Under the pieces are notes generated by a model. It did not search any database, was not told where the DNA came from, and saw only the letters and a program-made list of their open reading frames with translations. DNA of 27,821 nucleotides from a virus. Position numbers and translations under genes: made by a program. Positions 15,528 through 23,820 of this stretch are shown here, one piece after another. The stretch covers positions 1 to 27,821 of the IMG/VR virus record IMGVR_UViG_3300046007_002511; one strand, given 5' to 3'. Position 1 is the first letter of the stretch, and each line of letters starts with the position of its first letter.

Positions 15528-16331
15528 TTATACCGTGGGGGGTAAAGATTTATAGGGGTGATCTGCGGGCAGGTTAGCGACCAAGCCCCATTTCCAGGCT
15601 AGGTAGCCTTCGAGTTTTTGGCGGTCAGGGGTGGATAGAGGTGATGCAGTAAGGATTATTTCAGAAATGTCCACATTGCTGCCCAAGCTGGCAGATGCCC
15701 CGTTCGAGCGTGCGCCAATAGCCCCGTATGTCAAGGTGAGAGGAGTTGTTCCATTATTGGCGGAATACAAAAGCGAACCGTTGCCGTATATTCCCTCTGT
15801 CGTCACATATCCATAAAGCATAGTGGAGTTCATTGTGTAGGAGCGGTTATTATTTCCTGACCCGTTGTAATACGCATCCGCTCCACTGGGCAATCCTGCG
15901 CTAAAACCGGAACTCCATGGAAGAAAGCCCCCGGCAAGATAATCCTGACCGCCGCTATTGAAACTTAAGACCCCAGTGTTAGATGCGCTTGTGGAATACA
16001 GGTTTCCAACAATAAACGCACCCGCCCCCGCCAACGGAATTGAGCCACTGTAAACAAGCGCATCGTTAGTAAAAGCAATTAGCTTTGATGAAGCGTTATA
16101 AGCAGGCTGTAATGACCCCGATGGTTGCGAAAAATTTCGCCCATTCCCGCTTTTGTCATTCCACTGGCTTACTGTTGATCCATTGAGCGTAATGCTGCTT
16201 GGGCTGTCAGCATCAAGCCAGAGAGCAGTCGCAATGGCACTGGGCGTCCACAATCTGGTTCCGCCAAAGATCGTCCCATCATATCTGTACGGATGATCGC
16301 TGTTAAGCAATCTGACCATTTCGTAAGGCAT
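15528..16331 (-). CDS. Lectin-like (LamG/ConA-type) spike protein, paralogue of the upstream gene (267 aa)
   Basis: One concanavalin-like beta-sandwich domain, from WTPSAIATALWLDADSPS to EGYLAWKWGLVANLPADHPY, which I know from phage head fibres and many secreted proteins; it probably binds sugar or cell surface. The start at 16331 is chosen because its ATG overlaps the upstream stop as TGATG and has GGAGG six nt before it; an in-frame ATG at 16346 lies before that signal. The domain is clearly a copy of the last domain of the 644-aa neighbour (SQWNDKSGNGRN in both). The N-terminus carries LNSDHPYRYDG, which resembles the LPADHPYK tail that normally ends such a domain. Confidence 0.8.
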   Translation of the reverse strand: MPYEMVRLLNSDHPYRYDGTIFGGTRLWTPSAIATALWLDADSPSSITLNGSTVSQWNDKSGNGRNFSQPSGSLQPAYNASSKLIAFTNDALVYSGSIPLAGAGAFIVGNLYSTSASNTGVLSFNSGGQDYLAGGFLPWSSGFSAGLPSGADAYYNGSGNNNRSYTMNSTMLYGYVTTEGIYGNGSLLYSANNGTTPLTLTYGAIGARSNGASASLGSNVDISEIILTASPLSTPDRQKLEGYLAWKWGLVANLPADHPYKSLPPTV

Positions 16332-18265
16332 CAGGCTCCTCCCCATTTCCAGGCTAAGTAGCCTTCAATCAATTGACGGTTAGTGGTGGACGCAGTGGAT
16401 TCAAGGTAAATCACTTCGGCAATATTGCCCGTGAGTCCGTAGGCGCTGTATCTGCCCCCAACTCTGAATCCGCCAACAGAATCGGTAGTAAATTCAACGA
16501 ATGAGCTGTCAGTGGTGTGGAGCGTTCCGTTCCGGTATAAGCTGCCAAGTCCTGCTTGTTTTACTTCTCCATAAATACCAAAAGACGCTTCGTCCGGCGA
16601 CGCACTAAGACGGTAAGAAATTCCTGATGAACCCGCTAATTCAAAACTATTTACTCCTATTGAGCCTGTTGTTGCGACATACCCATTCGGTTGATCGTAG
16701 TCATTGCCTGATGTTTTTACTGTAAAAACCCCTGCGGAACTGGCTCTTGTTGTTTCACGAACAACTACAAACATTGACCGGGTTATCAGCTTCAATGTTG
16801 CGGTCGTATTTTCAAGGATTTTGTTGTCGTAGACAATGGCCGGTTTTGAGGATTCCCACCCAGTCGCGCTGTACGTAGGTTGATTGGCAGCCGTAGCCTG
16901 AACGACGTTTCGACCATTACCGCTCTTATCATTCCATTGACTGACATTCGACCCATTAAGCGTAATCGTGGCTGCATCAGCAGCGTCAAACCAAAGCGCA
17001 GTTGTGAGTTGTGCAGGAGTCCATGCGGGTACTGCCGTCAAACTTTGCAAAGTCGCGTTGCTCAGACGGGTGTTGTAGTACGCGAAGGAGCGGATGTGGC
17101 CGTTGAGGAAGTTTGCGTTGCCTGCCCAGTTAGTGCCAATGTACAGGCGATCCACTGTAGGGACGGTTCCCGTCGAATCGGTCTTTGGCGTCGCGCCGTT
17201 GCAAGACTCCCCAAAATTGTTTTGTTTGTACGCAAAAGCATCTTTTGTAGTGTTTGTAGATGCCGTTATGCTGAATGAGCCGATTCCAGAGGCCTGATTC
17301 ACTCCGCTATTTAAAACGTTTGCACCAATGTAAAGATTGCCTGCGTTGAAATTTCCGTAAATACTTTGGTTAAACGTGCCGTCGCTGATTGCGTGAGTAA
17401 GCGCAGCGGCAGTTACGCTTGGCCACGTTGAAGCCTCTACGTATGTAGTCCCCTCAACCGGGTTATACCAACTAGAAAAGTTCGCCCCCGTAACGCTGGC
17501 AACATCTGCTGCGCGAGTGATGGCGGCTGTTGTGGTGGGAATGTAGCTGGTTGCAAAGCTGGCTTGCTCTAATTGCATGCCCCAGACATTGACGCTGGTA
17601 TTGGCAGACAACGCGTTACGGAAGCAATACACCCGAACAGATACGCACGTTGCAGGCGTTGTGAACGTGTACGTGACCCTTGTCCATGCAGTAGACGAAG
17701 GCGTTTGAGTTGGGACAATGTCCGCCGCAATAAATGCAGAATTCGTATTGTCGTAAACGGCAATCTTGTAATCCCCAGGCCCCATTGTTCCCAACTTCAC
17801 ATACAACGAAAAATGGTAAGTTGTGGATGCCGTGCAGGCTACGATTTGATAAACACCGTTGTTAGTCCCGTTTACCGTAATGGTATCGGCAGTTGTTGTG
17901 CCGTCAGGAGCGGACGTAGTGTTTCCAGTAAGTACTGCGTTTGCCCCGTACACCCAAGTAACATTCGTTAAATCTGACGAATACAGACAGAGGTTCGTCC
18001 TCTGCTCCTCAATCAGCAGCCCACGAGCTGCCAGCGTCACAGGGTCGTAGTCGAAGCGGGGTTCATTGACCGCAGCACTAGAAATAATGCCTGAACTGTT
18101 GACATACGTCCCGGTGGTTGTGCGCGTAAACGTAATCCTCGGGTCAAGCACACCTGTCTCGGCAAACAGGAACTTCACCGCAGCATAAGGCGGAGCATTA
18201 CGCAAAGATGGAATACCACCCAGCCCTAGGCCAATGGCGTTTCGGAGTGCTACGCCCCAGCTCAT
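16331..18265 (-). CDS. Multi-domain head-spike / lectin-like fibre protein (644 aa)
   Basis: Residues about 40-95 contain RITFTRTTTGTYVNSSGI, FDYDPVTLAARGLLIEEQRT and N, the signature of phage head-spike fibre proteins. Residues 96-250 look like a carbohydrate-binding beta-sandwich (ending VWGMQLEQASFATSYIP). Residues about 265-405 form a first LamG-like domain, and 415-643 a second (WTPAQLTTALWFDAAD, SQWNDKSGNGRN, EGYLAWKWGGA). The role is probably adhesion to the host or to a surface polymer. It starts at an ATGA overlap with the 106-aa gene. The last domain stops abruptly after WKWG, without the usual LPxDHPYK tail. Confidence 0.8.
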   Translation of the reverse strand: MSWGVALRNAIGLGLGGIPSLRNAPPYAAVKFLFAETGVLDPRITFTRTTTGTYVNSSGIISSAAVNEPRFDYDPVTLAARGLLIEEQRTNLCLYSSDLTNVTWVYGANAVLTGNTTSAPDGTTTADTITVNGTNNGVYQIVACTASTTYHFSLYVKLGTMGPGDYKIAVYDNTNSAFIAADIVPTQTPSSTAWTRVTYTFTTPATCVSVRVYCFRNALSANTSVNVWGMQLEQASFATSYIPTTTAAITRAADVASVTGANFSSWYNPVEGTTYVEASTWPSVTAAALTHAISDGTFNQSIYGNFNAGNLYIGANVLNSGVNQASGIGSFSITASTNTTKDAFAYKQNNFGESCNGATPKTDSTGTVPTVDRLYIGTNWAGNANFLNGHIRSFAYYNTRLSNATLQSLTAVPAWTPAQLTTALWFDAADAATITLNGSNVSQWNDKSGNGRNVVQATAANQPTYSATGWESSKPAIVYDNKILENTTATLKLITRSMFVVVRETTRASSAGVFTVKTSGNDYDQPNGYVATTGSIGVNSFELAGSSGISYRLSASPDEASFGIYGEVKQAGLGSLYRNGTLHTTDSSFVEFTTDSVGGFRVGGRYSAYGLTGNIAEVIYLESTASTTNRQLIEGYLAWKWGGA

Positions 18266-18582
18266 CGGATATTAATCGGTTTGGCGTACAAAGTTCCGCC
18301 AGATGCAACCTGAACAGCACTAACAACCCACGGGCCGCCAGTGCCATTCACGCCAGATGCAGGATTAGGCACATTAAACGGGATCGGCGTACCAGCAGGA
18401 ATAGGCGTATCCGCCGTTGTAGCCGTAACACCCTCACCAACTCGAATATAAGCATCCGATGTAGACCAGACCAAAACACCTTGAGGGCCAGGAGGCCATG
18501 ACAAAGTTGTTCCAGCGGTGCCCGTATACGCTACGCTTTTGGCGCCATACGACGCATCCATGCAAGGTCGAAGAAGTTCCAT
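18262..18582 (-). CDS. Small virion-associated protein (106 aa)
   Basis: Good start with GAGG 6 nt upstream. The sequence starts MELLRPCMDASYGAKSVAY and is then beta-rich, low in charge and Pro/Gly/Thr-rich (TLSWPPGPQGVLVWSTSDAY; IRVGEGVTATTADTPIPAG). This resembles small beta-barrel proteins encoded near portal or spike genes. No family is recognised. It is coupled by ATGA to the 644-aa spike, so it may be its attachment or assembly partner. Confidence 0.7.
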   Translation of the reverse strand: MELLRPCMDASYGAKSVAYTGTAGTTLSWPPGPQGVLVWSTSDAYIRVGEGVTATTADTPIPAGTPIPFNVPNPASGVNGTGGPWVVSAVQVASGGTLYAKPINIR

Positions 18583-18590
18583 TTTTTACC

Positions 18591-18953
18591 TCACGCCAAA
18601 AAGCGTAGTTTGTAAAGAGTTGAGAGATACAACGCAACAATCTCATCAATGATATTGTGCAACGGGGTACAGTCTTTATCCACAATTTTGTACCGTTCCG
18701 CCTCAATCTCGTCCATCTGCGCCTGCAAAAACTCAACAATGTTGGTGGTCTTCTTTGCAGACATCAACGCGATAGGCCCCATCAAGCCATGCTTGCCCTG
18801 GTAAGCCTCAGCAAAACTATCTGCCAGATCCACAATGCCCTCATAGAAGCCTTGCAAGGCCATATGTTTGGCAAAACTGCGGGTGTTGAGGTGGACGCTG
18901 TGCGTCACATCACGGGCCAAGAACAGCATTCCAACGAAATCACATGCCTTCAT
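18591..18953 (-). CDS. DUF5856-like protein (120 aa), ferritin/Dps-like helical
   Basis: The start at 18953 (MKACDFVGMLFLARDVTHSV) overlaps the portal stop by 14 nt; the longer frame up to 19055 lies within the portal gene and is rejected. The helical pattern ARDVTHSVHLNTRSFAKH, then GIVDLADSFAEAYQGKHG, matches the phage family DUF5856 as I recall it; some annotations call members starvation-inducible or Dps-like regulators. His and Glu residues in the two helices recall four-helix ferritin folds, but metal binding is not shown. Found next to portal or packaging genes in many phages; role unknown. Confidence 0.82.
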   Translation of the reverse strand: MKACDFVGMLFLARDVTHSVHLNTRSFAKHMALQGFYEGIVDLADSFAEAYQGKHGLMGPIALMSAKKTTNIVEFLQAQMDEIEAERYKIVDKDCTPLHNIIDEIVALYLSTLYKLRFLA

Positions 18954-21114
18954 TTTGCATTCCTTGTTGTGGCATTTGCTCAGGCATCTCAGGCATTTCC
19001 TGACGCATTTGCGGAGCACCAGCAACCAAATCTCCAGTGTCCATTGCAGCAGCAATCGTGCCCATCACAATGTCTTGAATTTGCTCAGGCGACATACCAG
19101 CCTGCACAGCACTAATACGCTGTGTCTCAGCCTGATATGCCTTGACCTGCGAATCAAACTCCTTGATGGCAATATCACGCGCTTCCATAGACTTGGACAC
19201 GTTCTGGAGCATCTGGTGCATCTGCTCCATCTCCTTGCCCATTGCTTCCATTTGCTGATTCGCAGCCTGCAAAGCAGGGTCGTCCTGATCCGAAAGCAGC
19301 TTAGGATCTATCGTCTTCTTCAATCGCTCGGCCATCTCAGTAGCGCCAGGCCAGTCCATGTTCTTCACAAACAAGTCACCAGCCACAGACCACAACTCAG
19401 GATTGCCCTGAAGAATCTGGCTCATCGCCTCCATCGATTCTTGGCGCTTCGTCATATAACTCGGGCCAGTCGTGACGAACACGTCATATTTGCCAACGCC
19501 AGGGTTGTAGATCTTCTCAATCACAATCCCATTTTGATCCTGAATTTTCTTAACAGGCATCGGCTGGCTTGGATCAATCTTGGCCATCTTGGTCTCACCA
19601 TCGATGCCAATAATTCGAGCAATTCGCTGTGTGTCATAGATCTTCGGTGCAAGATCAATGATTTGCCTCCCGATGTAGCGCACCGCACGGGAGTAGTTGT
19701 CAACGAAGTGATACGTTCCCGTATCGCCCTGCTTCTCACGGGCCAGAATAGCCCGGCCAGATCGCTCGTTAGACGTGGCCCCCAGACTCGCGTCATATTG
19801 CCCCGTAGTGGACTTGATGTCCTCCGAAGCCCCCATCTTGGCTTGTATAAGGCCATTTTGGGCCATTGGAGGTTGGGCACGTTGAGGTAGGGGCAAGACT
19901 GCTCCCTGACCGTCTGTAACGTCCGGGTTGACCTCAAGGTACGGCCAGTTCTGCGTGTTAGCCGTCTTCCACTGGTTTTCGTAACCCTCAAACTGGCCCC
20001 CATATCCAATGAACGGCGCTTTAGGTGCCAAAGCCAACATCTCGGCCTCTTGGCTCACCCAATAGTTGTACATCCGCTGTGCATCCTTGGCGTTACGCAC
20101 CAAGCCAGACACATACAACCGACCATCCACCTCAAATTCATTGCCAACCACACGAACCACAGGAATGTACTTTCCAGCCCAGTCACGCTCTTCCAAAATC
20201 TCGTAACCGTTGATCTTGCACCACTTCACGCGTTGCACATCCACCTGACGGGTGCGAATAGGCTTCATGCCCATCATCTTCATCTGCTTGTCTTGCTGAT
20301 CTCCAGCAAAGGCAGATACGTTGCCGTGGTACAGATTCAGAGTCTTCTTCTCATGCTCAATGTAGAAATACTCGGCAATCCGAACCGTGTCCTCATTGAC
20401 CCACTGCGACAACGACTGGTCCCCCACCCCCAACGTCTGCAACGTGGAAATAGGATTCGCATCCGGGAACATGCGCTCGTAGTCTTCTTTGAGAATGTCC
20501 TCAGTGATGAAGCACCACTTGGCATCCGAGCCACAAGGATCCTGAATCGTTGGATCCATGTACACCGAAAACGCGTTCCTGACCCGGCCAATCTTGATGT
20601 CTTGGTCAAAGGAGTTCTCGTCACAATACTCCGTCAACAGCCGAATGTAGCCCTCACCGTACACAACTTGGTTCTCACAAGCAGTGTCATACGCCACATC
20701 AGCGTCCGAGATGTACTCAATATGACGCACCAGCCCGTCATAAATCTCAGCCATCTCAGGATCAGCCTGATCATCCACCGGAATGACTTTGATTGAGGGA
20801 CGATTCTGACGCTGATCGTTTGTCACCTGACGCACATGCTGAGGCAGCTTGTTCATCGTCAGGCAAGGCCGTGCATTGATCGTCTGACCCTGCACAGCAC
20901 CACGAGTAGCCAATACATCAGCAGGCCACTGCCAATGATTGTCAGGAGAGCCAGCAAAGAACTTCAGATCGTCCAGCTCATCCTCACGGCTCTCCGAATA
21001 CGCCGAGATCGCCATGTTAAGCCGAGAACGCGCCTTGGCCAGCACGTCAGAGTCTGACTTGCCCCCAGATCGCTTCTCATTGGTAACCGATCCCGCCGCA
21101 GTCAATTCACCCAT
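18940..21114 (-). CDS. Portal protein, P22 gp1 family (724 aa)
   Basis: Forms the dodecameric DNA channel at one capsid vertex and docks terminase and tail. The N-terminus has a helical region (AISAYSESREDELDDLKFF), then NKLPQHVRQVTNDQRQNR and PSIKVIPVDDQADPEMAE at about 88-120, patterns typical of P22-like portals (PF16510 from memory). Length matches P22 gp1 (725 aa). The C-terminus has a long helical coil (about 625-680, EMEQMHQMLQNVSKSMEA) and a Met/Gln/Pro-rich tail, comparable to the P22 barrel. Lies 3 nt after the 48-aa gene. Confidence 0.94.
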   Translation of the reverse strand: MGELTAAGSVTNEKRSGGKSDSDVLAKARSRLNMAISAYSESREDELDDLKFFAGSPDNHWQWPADVLATRGAVQGQTINARPCLTMNKLPQHVRQVTNDQRQNRPSIKVIPVDDQADPEMAEIYDGLVRHIEYISDADVAYDTACENQVVYGEGYIRLLTEYCDENSFDQDIKIGRVRNAFSVYMDPTIQDPCGSDAKWCFITEDILKEDYERMFPDANPISTLQTLGVGDQSLSQWVNEDTVRIAEYFYIEHEKKTLNLYHGNVSAFAGDQQDKQMKMMGMKPIRTRQVDVQRVKWCKINGYEILEERDWAGKYIPVVRVVGNEFEVDGRLYVSGLVRNAKDAQRMYNYWVSQEAEMLALAPKAPFIGYGGQFEGYENQWKTANTQNWPYLEVNPDVTDGQGAVLPLPQRAQPPMAQNGLIQAKMGASEDIKSTTGQYDASLGATSNERSGRAILAREKQGDTGTYHFVDNYSRAVRYIGRQIIDLAPKIYDTQRIARIIGIDGETKMAKIDPSQPMPVKKIQDQNGIVIEKIYNPGVGKYDVFVTTGPSYMTKRQESMEAMSQILQGNPELWSVAGDLFVKNMDWPGATEMAERLKKTIDPKLLSDQDDPALQAANQQMEAMGKEMEQMHQMLQNVSKSMEARDIAIKEFDSQVKAYQAETQRISAVQAGMSPEQIQDIVMGTIAAAMDTGDLVAGAPQMRQEMPEMPEQMPQQGMQNEGM

Positions 21115-21117
21115 GTG

Positions 21118-21264
21118 CTATTTCTTCTTTGATGTAGGTTTGGCAGCAGATCGCTTGACAGAGTAAGCAATGGCTACACTTTGAGCGACAGACTTGCCAG
21201 CACCCACCTCAGCCTTCACGTTTTTGCGGAAGGCCTCTTTAGACGTGGATTTGACTAATGGCAT
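21118..21264 (-). CDS. Small basic phage protein (48 aa)
   Basis: The frame starts at 21264 and reads MPLVKSTSKEAFRKNVKAEV, then GAGKSVAQSVAIAYSVKRSA and a Lys-rich end. The pattern MPLVKS.SK.AF..N...E...GK...Q..AIAYSVKR is one I have seen in many phage genomes near portal or terminase genes, always as a protein of about 40-60 aa. No role is known. Its charge (about one quarter Lys/Arg) would allow nucleic-acid contact. Start spacing is tight: 2 nt after the stop of the upstream gene. Confidence 0.82.
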   Translation of the reverse strand: MPLVKSTSKEAFRKNVKAEVGAGKSVAQSVAIAYSVKRSAAKPTSKKK

Positions 21265-21266
21265 GA

Positions 21267-21680
21267 TTACACGCAGTGAATCAGCGCAAAGTTGATGACC
21301 ACAGCTTCGGCCAATGGAGTAGCAGCCGTAATGTTACGCAGCGTAATGGAAGCAGTGCCAGCGCCCAAACTGTTCACCCAGCAATTGTACGATTCAGTCG
21401 TAGCACCACCAGAAAGCGTAACAATCAACACGTCATTCGCACTTATAAAGCTGTTGTTCAGCGTGAAAGACACGTTGGTTTGAGCAGCCAAAGAGGCAGC
21501 ATTCAACGTGATACGGCCAGCCGACTTATTCAAAGTCACAGCCGTTGACTTGCTGGTCGCTTGAGTCACAACGCCCTGCGCCTGCGCCGTGTAGCCAAGC
21601 TCACGGTCAGAATAAATAACATCAGCGCCGTTAATGTCCTGATCCAGATACGCAACGCCGATAGCTTTGCTGTTTGACAT
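21267..21680 (-). CDS. Beta-rich virion protein of unknown function (137 aa)
   Basis: The start at 21680 (MSNSKAIGVAYLDQDINGAD) follows the terL stop after 2 nt; a longer frame to 21698 would lie within terL. The first 35 residues are polar; the rest is a Thr/Ala/Asn-rich beta-sandwich type chain (GRITLNAASLAAQTNVSFTL; SANDVLIVTLSGGATTES; SITLRNITAATPLAEAVV). Similar proteins lie near terminase or portal genes in other phages and are annotated as hypothetical or structural. It could be a head decoration protein. Confidence 0.72.
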   Translation of the reverse strand: MSNSKAIGVAYLDQDINGADVIYSDRELGYTAQAQGVVTQATSKSTAVTLNKSAGRITLNAASLAAQTNVSFTLNNSFISANDVLIVTLSGGATTESYNCWVNSLGAGTASITLRNITAATPLAEAVVINFALIHCV

Positions 21681-21682
21681 GA

Positions 21683-23248
21683 TTAAGATCCCATCCAAGA
21701 GTTAGTAACGCCGCCAGGGCCTAAGCTACTCAACCGACGTACGTTTTTGGGATTGTACTCCCTACTTGCCACAGGATACGCAAAAGTTACTGCTAAAGCA
21801 TCCGCCGCATCAGGAGAAGCCAAACCCCTCGCCCTCATCTCCTTCTTACCTTCCAAGAAAATAGTCCCCGACGAATCCGGCTTCTTCATAGGCCCCAACA
21901 AATCAGACCTCAAAGCTCTGTCTTGAGGAATTGAGGCCGTCTTCAGCCAATCCCTCATCGCCCCCCACATTTCCGCCCTCTTATTTCCAAACATTACCGG
22001 GTTCTTGGCCTTCCAACCAAAATTAACTCCCTTTACCTTGTATCTCTGCTCCGTCAGCCTGTCCAATACTCCATATCCCAACCCACCCTCATCAATCACC
22101 ACCATCGCAGGCTTGTACTCCTCTATCGCCTCAATCACATGCCCCACCGTCACCATCGTATCGTCGCCCTTATATCGCTTAATCGCCACAATGTCCCGCC
22201 CCTGCCTCACCACAATGACCGTCGAATCCATCCCGCCCCGCGCCGGATCCACACCAATCACTATCGGCGCACTCTGATCCTTGTACTTGGGCCTTGACAT
22301 CGCCTCATCTATCACCACAGGCGATATGAACTGATCCTCCCCAGCCGCAGGAAACTCCCCATACACCTCCACCCGCGCCTGAATCGAGTCCTCGCCGTAC
22401 TCCTCAATAATCTGCTCGTACACCGCCTTGTCAGTCCCCTCCACCGACCGCGCATCAATCACCTTCGTTTTCCAAAAGTCCCTCTTTGCCCCAAAACACT
22501 CAAAAAAGTACCCAGCATTGCGCCGTGGATTGCTAAACGCCAGCCAAAACCGATTCGGCGTGTTTTCAGTGAAGAAACCCGTCGCCACAGACCAAATAGC
22601 ATCGTCAATCCCCGACGCCTCATCAAAAATCACCATCACACCGTCAAAGTTGTGTACACCCGCATAAGCATCCGGGTTTTCAGCACTCCACAACCGACCC
22701 TCCACACCCCAATAACGCGTCCCCTTGCGTAAATCCTTCTCCACCAGCTCCGCCAACCACTTCGCAGGCAACACCCTCGTCGCACTGATCTCAAACCAGT
22801 GACTGTTGATCCCCATCGCCAACCACTTCGTAATCTCAGCCCACGTCACCGACCTGAGTTGAGGCTCACTATTGGCCGAAATGATCGTCGTCGAACCAAT
22901 CCGCGTTGACAACATCCAAATAACAATCCACGACACCAACGCCGACTTGCCAATCCCCCGCCCCGAACTCACCGCCTGCCTCAGCACCTTAAAAGCAATA
23001 TCGTCCTCACTCTCATGCGGCAACTTTGCATCAGCTAGAGCTTTATTGCTCTTGATGTGCTCCGCCATGTCAGCTAACACCTCCCTCTGCCACTTCCTCG
23101 GCCCCTGGAAACGCTCCAGCGGAGTCCCCTTCTCACCCCAGGGAAACGCATACATCACAAACGCCAATGGGTTGTCCTTGATCTTGTCACTCCAGATCAA
23201 TGACATTAGCTCCTGTTCCTCTTGAGCCTTGTAGATGGGGGTTTGCAT
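21683..23248 (-). CDS. terL: Terminase large subunit (521 aa)
   Basis: ATP-driven DNA packaging motor and nuclease. Walker A is SSGRGIGKSALVSW (94-107, Lys101); Walker B is VMVIFDEAS (204-212, Asp209 and Glu210). The C-terminal nuclease carries Asp334 in IGVDPARGGMDS, Asp386 in MVVIDEGG, and Asp480/Asp483 in SPDAADALAV, the expected acidic triad. Full length for the family. The ATG at 23248 has almost no Shine-Dalgarno signal; an in-frame ATG at 23206 (MSLIWSDKIKDNP) has AGGAG just upstream and may be the true start. Unusually, terS is not adjacent but lies 1.6 kb away behind a plus-strand island. Confidence 0.95.
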   Translation of the reverse strand: MQTPIYKAQEEQELMSLIWSDKIKDNPLAFVMYAFPWGEKGTPLERFQGPRKWQREVLADMAEHIKSNKALADAKLPHESEDDIAFKVLRQAVSSGRGIGKSALVSWIVIWMLSTRIGSTTIISANSEPQLRSVTWAEITKWLAMGINSHWFEISATRVLPAKWLAELVEKDLRKGTRYWGVEGRLWSAENPDAYAGVHNFDGVMVIFDEASGIDDAIWSVATGFFTENTPNRFWLAFSNPRRNAGYFFECFGAKRDFWKTKVIDARSVEGTDKAVYEQIIEEYGEDSIQARVEVYGEFPAAGEDQFISPVVIDEAMSRPKYKDQSAPIVIGVDPARGGMDSTVIVVRQGRDIVAIKRYKGDDTMVTVGHVIEAIEEYKPAMVVIDEGGLGYGVLDRLTEQRYKVKGVNFGWKAKNPVMFGNKRAEMWGAMRDWLKTASIPQDRALRSDLLGPMKKPDSSGTIFLEGKKEMRARGLASPDAADALAVTFAYPVASREYNPKNVRRLSSLGPGGVTNSWMGS

Positions 23249-23481
23249 GGCAAGATGTGAGAATTGTGATAATGAATGTTAACTGAGAATTAAAACTCAA
23301 AATTAAAACTCAGAATTAAAAAATAAATTTTGCGTGGGGGATGGCTTCCACACGGCCCGATTGGCAGGGCCCTAGGGGGGGGCTAAAAATTGAGCGCGCA
23401 GGGCTGGCTCTGCCAGGGCGTTTGATCGCTCAGCATAGGTTGATTTGATGATGAGTGGGGGGGGCTAGCCCCCTGGGTACA
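23249..23481. other. Non-coding stretch between terL and the 46-aa gene
   Basis: No supported gene. It contains the 13-bp repeats, a perfect hairpin CTGGC-TCT-GCCAG (23404-23416), runs of G/C such as eight G at 23457-23464, and the palindrome GGGGG-CTAG-CCCCC (23460-23473), which sits 9 nt after the stop codon of the minus-strand 46-aa gene and could act as a weak terminator or RNA stop. A cos or pac site here is conceivable, but nothing proves it. Confidence 0.5.
23286..23324. repeat. Tandem 13-bp AT-rich repeats before terL
   Basis: Three head-to-tail units of 13 bp: AGAATTAAAACTC (23286), AAAATTAAAACTC (23299) and the degenerate AGAATTAAAAAAT (23312). The first two differ at one position. 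They lie 38 bp upstream of the terL start. An A/T-tract phase of 13 bp might favour protein binding; a packaging or regulatory site is possible but unproven. Confidence 0.6.
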
Positions 23482-23622
23482 TTAGGCTTGCTCAACCTTT
23501 TGTATTTGCCAGTTAAGCGCCATTGCTCTCAACCTTGCGTCATCCATTGAGCGATGCATTTCAATGTTGATGAACTCTCTGTTCAGAATTTTTGAGTAAA
23601 CGTAGAAGGTTACTTTGATCAT
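23482..23622 (-). CDS. Small protein upstream of terL (46 aa)
   Basis: AGGAG lies 7 nt before the ATG at 23622. The chain starts MIKVTFYVYSKILNREFINI and ends MALNWQIQKVEQA; a beta strand, then a helix (HRSMDDARLRAMALNW) are expected. No family is recognised. It is the first gene behind the near-consensus promoter at 23679-23707 and lies about 230 bp before terL, so it begins the transcript that may run into the structural genes. Confidence 0.72.
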   Translation of the reverse strand: MIKVTFYVYSKILNREFINIEMHRSMDDARLRAMALNWQIQKVEQA

Positions 23623-23678
23623 TTCGTTTCTCCTGGTGTTTGCATCTGTTAGCTGCTGCTGTTTGATGCGATGAATGA

Positions 23679-23707
23679 ACTATAGCAAACGAACAGTGTG
23701 TTGTCAA
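23679..23707 (-). promoter_or_regulatory. Near-consensus sigma70 promoter facing terL
   Basis: Minus strand: TTGACA (23707-23702), spacer of 17 nt, TATAGT (23684-23679). This matches 6/6 and 5/6 consensus bases. Transcription would start near 23672 and run through the 46-aa gene toward terL and the virion operon. Confidence 0.75.
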
Positions 23708-23717
23708 CAATTTAATG

Positions 23718-23739
23718 CACTAGTGTTTTCCCTAGTGTT
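23718..23739. promoter_or_regulatory. Operator-like repeats in the divergent intergenic region
   Basis: CTAGTGTT occurs at 23720-23727 and again at 23732-23739 (12-bp period), and the first copy overlaps the perfect palindrome CACTAGTG (23718-23725). The repeats lie 10-32 bp upstream of the -35 box of the minus promoter, a usual place for an activator or repressor site that could also control the plus-strand island. Confidence 0.45.
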
Positions 23740-23820
23740 CTTTTGCAAAGCAATCGTTTACATTGGAGTCACTGCGGAACACGAATCAACGGACCTCGCA
23801 GCAACTTAAAGGAAATGATC

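Noticed and set aside
18868-19890. 340-aa open frame on the plus strand
   Set aside because: It lies fully antisense to the portal gene, is rich in Leu, His and Arg as expected for a shadow frame, and has no ribosome-binding site. The portal reading is unambiguous.
20050-20796. 248-aa open frame on the plus strand
   Set aside because: Also antisense to the portal gene with shadow-type composition (many His, Leu, Val); no family resemblance.
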